A stretch of 8,352 nucleotides of DNA, from NCBI GenBank assembly GCA_023247345.1, contig JAHFGR010000050.1, positions 1 through 8,352 of the forward strand, written 5' to 3'. The notes below the pieces were generated by a model that worked only from the letters and a program-made list of their open reading frames with translations, searched no databases and had not been told where the DNA came from. Below, one piece after another: positions 5,751-8,352 of the stretch. Origin of the DNA: Microcaldota archaeon (GTDB lineage: Archaea > Micrarchaeota > Micrarchaeia > Anstonellales > Bilamarchaeaceae). Numbering within the stretch: the first letter of the stretch is position 1; every line of letters begins with the position of its first letter. The position numbers and the translations under genes were made by a program.

Positions 5751-6653
5751 TCATTTTGAATCACTTTCAGAACGGGAAACCGGCAACTGATCACTGGGAA
5801 CAGGGAAGAACGCCACCCCGAAGCGATCGGTAAACCTGTAGCCCGCACCGACGACCTGCCTGCCGTAGCCGTCGACGACAACGAAGCCACGACACAAAAG
5901 GCCCAAGTAAGAACCACTTGTAATTCTCCAAAGATGTCTTGCATCTGAACTTTTTTCTACTTCTTTACCGTGAGGAATACCTGTTTCAGCATCCGGCATA
6001 TACCATCCATTTCTCTCAGGAAAATCTTGGATTAAACGGATACTCTGTACATCGACTTTTAGTTCGTATCTGTTAGTTCCCAGGCCTACTACCTCAAAGT
6101 CTGGATGTTCAACTACCAAAGCACAGTTTTTCTTTCCCCTAAATTGTTTTGGTACTTCAAATGAAATAGAATATTTGATATCTTTGTAATCATTCCAACT
6201 AAAAACAACATTCTTATCGAATTTTTTATCTGGTGCTACGTAAATAACCAAAGTTCCAGTCCATACTGGATAATTCTGTATAAAATATACACTATCTTTA
6301 GTTTCCATTAAAATTCGATCGTGAATATCGTTTGGTACGATTAGCTTTCCTTCTCTTTGTGCTAAAGTTAAAGCTTCTAAGAAATTCAAATCTTTCCGAA
6401 ATTCTATTAACTCCGATGCTTTGTCAACTTGTTGACAAATATTGTCAGCGTTTTTTTGCCCCGCTGACAATGCTTTCTCAGGCACTAAACTTCTTAGCAT
6501 TTCTTTTGTTCGTTTTACTCGTTCTGTATAAGATTGGCCGGTAACATCTGCTTGTCTTACTGGCTGGGCTACCTCTGGTTTAAATCTTCTGAACGGATCG
6601 TTTGCTTGCATGGCGATAGGAGCAACTCTTACTAATCTTTGTGTGCTAACCAT
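5751..6653 (-). CDS. Paralog C of the four-member family; putative DGR-type variable protein
   Basis: A 300-residue protein starting at the ATG at 6653. The frame is open further upstream, but those codons lie inside the coding sequence of D. A GAGTGAT site 4 nt before the ATG, and the 8-nt overlap with D, indicate translational coupling. The family core is complete (RQADVTGQS, EALTLAQREGKLIVPNDIHDRIL, WTGTLVIY, QFRGKKNCALVVEHPDFE, NRYELKV, DAETGIPHG, SSDARHLWR). Residues about 61-78 are an 18-residue insertion (see the repeat entry). Residues 248-285 are the variable end: SYLG, Cys-Arg, then GFVVVDGYGRQVVGAGYRFTDR before FGVAF. Of 24 codons there, 20 end in C or T. A 15-residue tail (PSDQLPVSRSESDSK) follows and looks repeat-derived. 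Function is unknown; a ligand-binding C-type-lectin-like end is inferred from the DGR resemblance. Confidence 0.8.
   Translation of the reverse strand: MVSTQRLVRVAPIAMQANDPFRRFKPEVAQPVRQADVTGQSYTERVKRTKEMLRSLVPEKALSAGQKNADNICQQVDKASELIEFRKDLNFLEALTLAQREGKLIVPNDIHDRILMETKDSVYFIQNYPVWTGTLVIYVAPDKKFDKNVVFSWNDYKDIKYSISFEVPKQFRGKKNCALVVEHPDFEVVGLGTNRYELKVDVQSIRLIQDFPERNGWYMPDAETGIPHGKEVEKSSDARHLWRITSGSYLGLLCRGFVVVDGYGRQVVGAGYRFTDRFGVAFFPVPSDQLPVSRSESDSK
5799..5912 (-). other. Candidate DGR variable region of paralog C
   Basis: This encodes residues 248-285. It is the most diverged of the three candidate variable regions, with GRQVV where A and D have YRRVV, and Phe where they have the Trp four residues after it. 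The ten-residue spacing from VV to GVA and the GGGGTGGCG ending are kept. It has one more residue than D and three more than A between the conserved Arg and VV. Confidence 0.58.
6416..6476. mobile_element. 47-nt palindromic mini-element with 7-nt target duplication inside paralog C
   Basis: ATGCTTT occurs at 6416-6422 and 6470-6476, exactly 54 nt apart, and 54 nt is the net extra length of C relative to its paralogs. Removing one copy plus the enclosed 47 nt restores PEKASELIEF, the same length as PEKVKQVIEF in A. The element has imperfect ends TGTCA(G/A)C. It is full of inverted repeats: TTGTCAA/TTGACAA (6421-6438, 4-nt loop) and a perfect 10-bp ATTGTCAGCG/CGCTGACAAT (6441-6471, 11-nt loop). 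It encodes no protein of its own and is read through in frame. Confidence 0.65.
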
Positions 6654-7533
6654 GTGAATCACTCTTTTTAGGAGCGGTCGCAAGTGGAACCAATGCCACC
6701 CCGGAACCATTAGAAGACCAACGGTAGAGGTCGACAACCCTCCTATAGTCGTAGCCGAGACCGTATTCACGAGCAACAGGGCCCAAATAAGATGAATCTT
6801 TTAATCTCCAAAGATATCTTGCATCTGAACTTTCTTTTACTGCTTTGCCACGTGGAATACCTGTTTCAGCATCTGGCATATGCCAACCATCTTGTTTAGG
6901 AAATTGTTCGATTAAATGAATACCGTCAGTTGCTCTTATTTCAAATCTATTATTCCCTAGGTCGATTAGTTCAAAGTCTGGATGTTCGACTACTAAAGCG
7001 CAATTTATTTTACCTCGGAATTGTTTTGGTACTTTGAAGGTTACTACTTTGAAGGTTACTCCTTCAAAAATTACTTGCTCACCAAATGGTACATCGGGTT
7101 TTTCGTAAATAACTAGAGTTCCAGTAAGTACACCTAAATAATTTTGTCGGAAGTATTTATGCTCTCCAGTTTCTGTTAGGATTCTGTCATGAACAAAATT
7201 TGGAACTATTAGTTTGCCTTCTTTTTTGGCTAGGGCTAGCGCTTCAAAAAAATTCATTCTACCTGTAAATTCTATTACTTGTTTTACTGTTTCTGGATCC
7301 ATTGATCTTAGCATTTCCCTTGTTCTTTTTACTTGTTCAAAATATGATTGACCTGTAACATCAGGTTGTCTTACTTCTCGGCTAACCAATGGGCCGTATC
7401 TGCCAAAGCGGCTAGCTGCTGCTATAGGCTGTAAGCTATAGTACGTAGGCTTTAGGCCGTAAGGTTTAGGGCTTACTGCTTCTACCCTCCACCCTCCTGC
7501 CTCTAGCCTATTGCCTCTTGCCAATTGTTTCAT
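6646..7533 (-). CDS. Paralog D of the four-member family; putative DGR-type variable protein, first gene of D-C-B operon
   Basis: A 295-residue protein. Residues 7-38 are a low-complexity stretch (RLEAGGWRVEAV, PYGLKP, YYSLQP) not found in the paralogs. The family core runs from 41 to 246 (RFGRYGP, RQPDVTGQS, LRSMDPETVKQVIEF, FFEALALAKKEGKLIVPN, HDRILTET, TGTLVIYEKP, QFRGKINCALVVEHPDFELI, DAETGIPRG, SSDARYLWRL). The Trp of WTGTL is replaced by Leu. A 15-nt tandem duplication gives VTFKVVTFKV at 159-168. The variable end is 248-284 (SYLGPVAR, EYGLGYDYRRVVDLYRWSSNGS, GVALVPL), with a short Lys/Ser tail. A TATA-like box at -24 to -31 predicts a leaderless mRNA from this ATG. The stop codon overlaps the start of C. 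Function unknown; a diversified binding protein is inferred. Confidence 0.8.
   Translation of the reverse strand: MKQLARGNRLEAGGWRVEAVSPKPYGLKPTYYSLQPIAAASRFGRYGPLVSREVRQPDVTGQSYFEQVKRTREMLRSMDPETVKQVIEFTGRMNFFEALALAKKEGKLIVPNFVHDRILTETGEHKYFRQNYLGVLTGTLVIYEKPDVPFGEQVIFEGVTFKVVTFKVPKQFRGKINCALVVEHPDFELIDLGNNRFEIRATDGIHLIEQFPKQDGWHMPDAETGIPRGKAVKESSDARYLWRLKDSSYLGPVAREYGLGYDYRRVVDLYRWSSNGSGVALVPLATAPKKSDSHG
6658..6664 (-). promoter_or_regulatory. Shine-Dalgarno site of paralog C
   Basis: GAGTGAT on the minus strand, inside the last codons of D and 4 nt before the ATG at 6653. It decides the start of C and supports co-translation with D. Confidence 0.6.
6682..6792 (-). other. Candidate DGR variable region of paralog D
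   Basis: This encodes residues 248-284. It is flanked upstream by sequence 72/73 identical to paralog A, yet within the region only short fixed words remain in common with A (GACTA, AGGAGGGT, GTC, CTC, TGG, GGGGTGGC). Changes are clustered in NNC/NNT codons, but several A/D differences are C/T or G/T changes, which adenine-specific mutagenesis alone would not produce. Confidence 0.58.
7030..7059 (-). repeat. Perfect 15-nt tandem duplication in paralog D
   Basis: TACTTTGAAGGTTAC (plus strand) occurs twice head to tail at 7030-7044 and 7045-7059. It encodes VTFKV twice, in the strand just before the conserved VPKQFRGK. The frame is kept. It looks like a recent slippage event. Confidence 0.85.
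7420..7515 (-). repeat. Degenerate tandem repeat forming the N-terminus of paralog D
   Basis: The coding strand shows two runs of drifting short units: an AGGCTAGAGGCAGG-type purine-rich run, then CCTAAACCTTACGG, CCTAAAGCCTACGTA, CTATAGCTTACAG, CCTATAG. Neither resembles coding sequence elsewhere in the family. It reads like a dispersed intergenic tandem repeat captured by the gene. Confidence 0.5.
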
Positions 7534-7556
7534 GTTAAAACTTATGTTAATATGTG

Positions 7557-7564
7557 TTTTAATA
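7557..7564 (-). promoter_or_regulatory. TATA box of paralog D and the D-C-B operon
   Basis: TATTAAAA on the minus strand at -24 to -31 from the ATG at 7533. It is followed by CACATATTAACAT, similar to the matching position before paralog A. It predicts a leaderless start and supports the ATG at 7533 even though the first 38 residues are unlike the paralogs. Confidence 0.55.
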
Positions 7565-7598
7565 TCTTTTCTTTTGTGCGGTGTGTTTTGTGGTCGTA

Positions 7599-8352
7599 TT
7601 AGATAAAGTCCGCAAGTCCGAGTTGCTTGATCTTTTCATCTTCAAATATGCTTTTTATCTCCCGCTCTACAAGCTCGAGCCTTTGCTTTAGATAAATCGG
7701 TAGATCGTATTCTTCAACTATTTTGCGCGAAATCTCCAGATATTTTTGTATGCCACCTTTATTTATTGTCAAAAGCAGATTGCCTCCACAACGCGAACAT
7801 TTGCCTGCTAGCGGCACTCGCCTATAAATCTCATTGCAAGCTACGCAGCGAAATGTCTGCCTGGAAAACGAGCGCAAATTCCCATACAAATCAGGAATAA
7901 AGTGGCTTAGAATTAAACGTTCTGCAGCATTTTTGCTATCAACAGCTCGAATCTTTCCTTGCAATTTAAATTGAATCGAAATTTTATCCGGAATAGAATC
8001 TAATTGTACATAAGTGCTTCTGAGAGTTCCTTTGTTTATACTGCCAGCAGCGTGGGTTAAAGGAATACCTTCGAACTGCTCTGGCGTACCCAGTACATCT
8101 TTGACTGTTTTTATTTTTACCTCGCTTGGCATTGCAAAGCGCTCTGTGGCATAATAGAATTCTAATGGATACTCGGTTACAAATTCAATTGCGTGCGCTT
8201 CGTCATCAACTTCTTTTGGATCAAGAATTGGCGTGAGCACAAGTGGCGCATCCATTGTACCGCCTCGTTTTTCATCTAGGTAATGACGAGAGAAATTTAT
8301 AAGCGAGTCAAGCAAGAGCATAATGCAGTCTTCGTCACCATCGCAATTTCTT
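7599..8352 (-). CDS. polC: DNA polymerase D large subunit (DP2), C-terminal fragment (5' end outside window)
   Basis: The catalytic subunit of the archaeal replicative D-family polymerase. The reading frame continues past the window edge; about 250 C-terminal residues are visible. At the edge the frame reads NCDGDED, the invariant motif with two metal-binding Asp residues of the double-psi beta-barrel active site. Then come LLLDSLINFSRHYLDEKRGGTMDAPLV (positions 8243-8320), typical of DP2. A zinc ribbon follows (CVAC at 13 codons before CSRC). The last eight residues, QLGLADFI, fit a PCNA-binding PIP box (Q..L..F plus hydrophobic), as expected at the DP2 C-terminus. Its presence places the organism among archaea other than the crenarchaeal group. 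No T-run terminator is seen in the 65 nt before paralog D. Confidence 0.96.
   Translation of the reverse strand, partial: RNCDGDEDCIMLLLDSLINFSRHYLDEKRGGTMDAPLVLTPILDPKEVDDEAHAIEFVTEYPLEFYYATERFAMPSEVKIKTVKDVLGTPEQFEGIPLTHAAGSINKGTLRSTYVQLDSIPDKISIQFKLQGKIRAVDSKNAAERLILSHFIPDLYGNLRSFSRQTFRCVACNEIYRRVPLAGKCSRCGGNLLLTINKGGIQKYLEISRKIVEEYDLPIYLKQRLELVEREIKSIFEDEKIKQLGLADFI

Noticed and set aside
5654..5944. A 96-residue minus-strand frame across the C/B junction
   Set aside because: It is an out-of-frame shadow of the GC-rich variable region of C, running through the intergenic gap.
6654..6776. Upstream extension of paralog C to an ATG at 6776
   Set aside because: It lies wholly inside the coding sequence of D, including its variable region; the ATG at 6653 has a Shine-Dalgarno site and aligns with paralog B.
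1..8352. CRISPR array, tRNA, rRNA, or a DGR template repeat and reverse transcriptase within the window
   Set aside because: No regular spaced repeats, cloverleaf-like sequences, second copy of the variable blocks with AAC codons, or reverse-transcriptase motif (YxDD context) was seen on either strand.

Overview
The window comes from an archaeon, most likely a small-genome DPANN lineage of the Woesearchaeota/Pacearchaeota kind. The evidence is the C-terminal part of the large subunit of the archaeal D-family DNA polymerase at the right edge, an archaeal-type cysteinyl-tRNA synthetase, TATA boxes placed 22-32 nt before start codons (leaderless mRNAs), and GGTGAT-type Shine-Dalgarno sites before internal genes. 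The phylum-level placement is inference.

Layout, left to right: the 3' end of a family 2 glycosyltransferase (+, 1-375); paralog A of a repeated protein family (-, 390-1214); cysS (-, 1272-2753); two small membrane proteins (+, 2817-3293 and 3377-3715), the first divergent from cysS across one palindromic TATA box; a lipoprotein trypsin-like protease with a coiled coil (-, 3712-4800); an apparent operon of three more paralogs read D (7533-6646), C (6653-5751), B (5700-4873); and the 3' end of polC/DP2 (-, 7599-8352).

The striking content is the four-member family. Its members share about 200 residues of conserved body, then A, C and D end in a 35-residue block where a fixed frame (SYLG...R...VV...GVA.) holds different residues at almost every other position. 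This block is GC-rich, made mostly of NNC/NNT codons, and looks nothing like the AT-rich rest of the genes. That is the signature of variable regions of diversity-generating retroelement (DGR) targets with a C-type-lectin-like fold. No reverse transcriptase or template repeat lies in the window, so these would be remote targets. B has a diverged end that has lost the frame.

The same genes also carry recent-looking DNA insertions: a 47-nt palindrome-rich element with a 7-nt target duplication in C, a 48-nt insertion with two hairpins in B, a 15-nt tandem duplication and a low-complexity repeat-derived N-terminus in D. A and D share a 72/73 identical block immediately before the variable region, pointing to gene conversion. 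Promoter architecture is consistent: D, A, the protease and cysS look leaderless, while C and B use Shine-Dalgarno sites. There is no gene-free stretch longer than about 75 nt.
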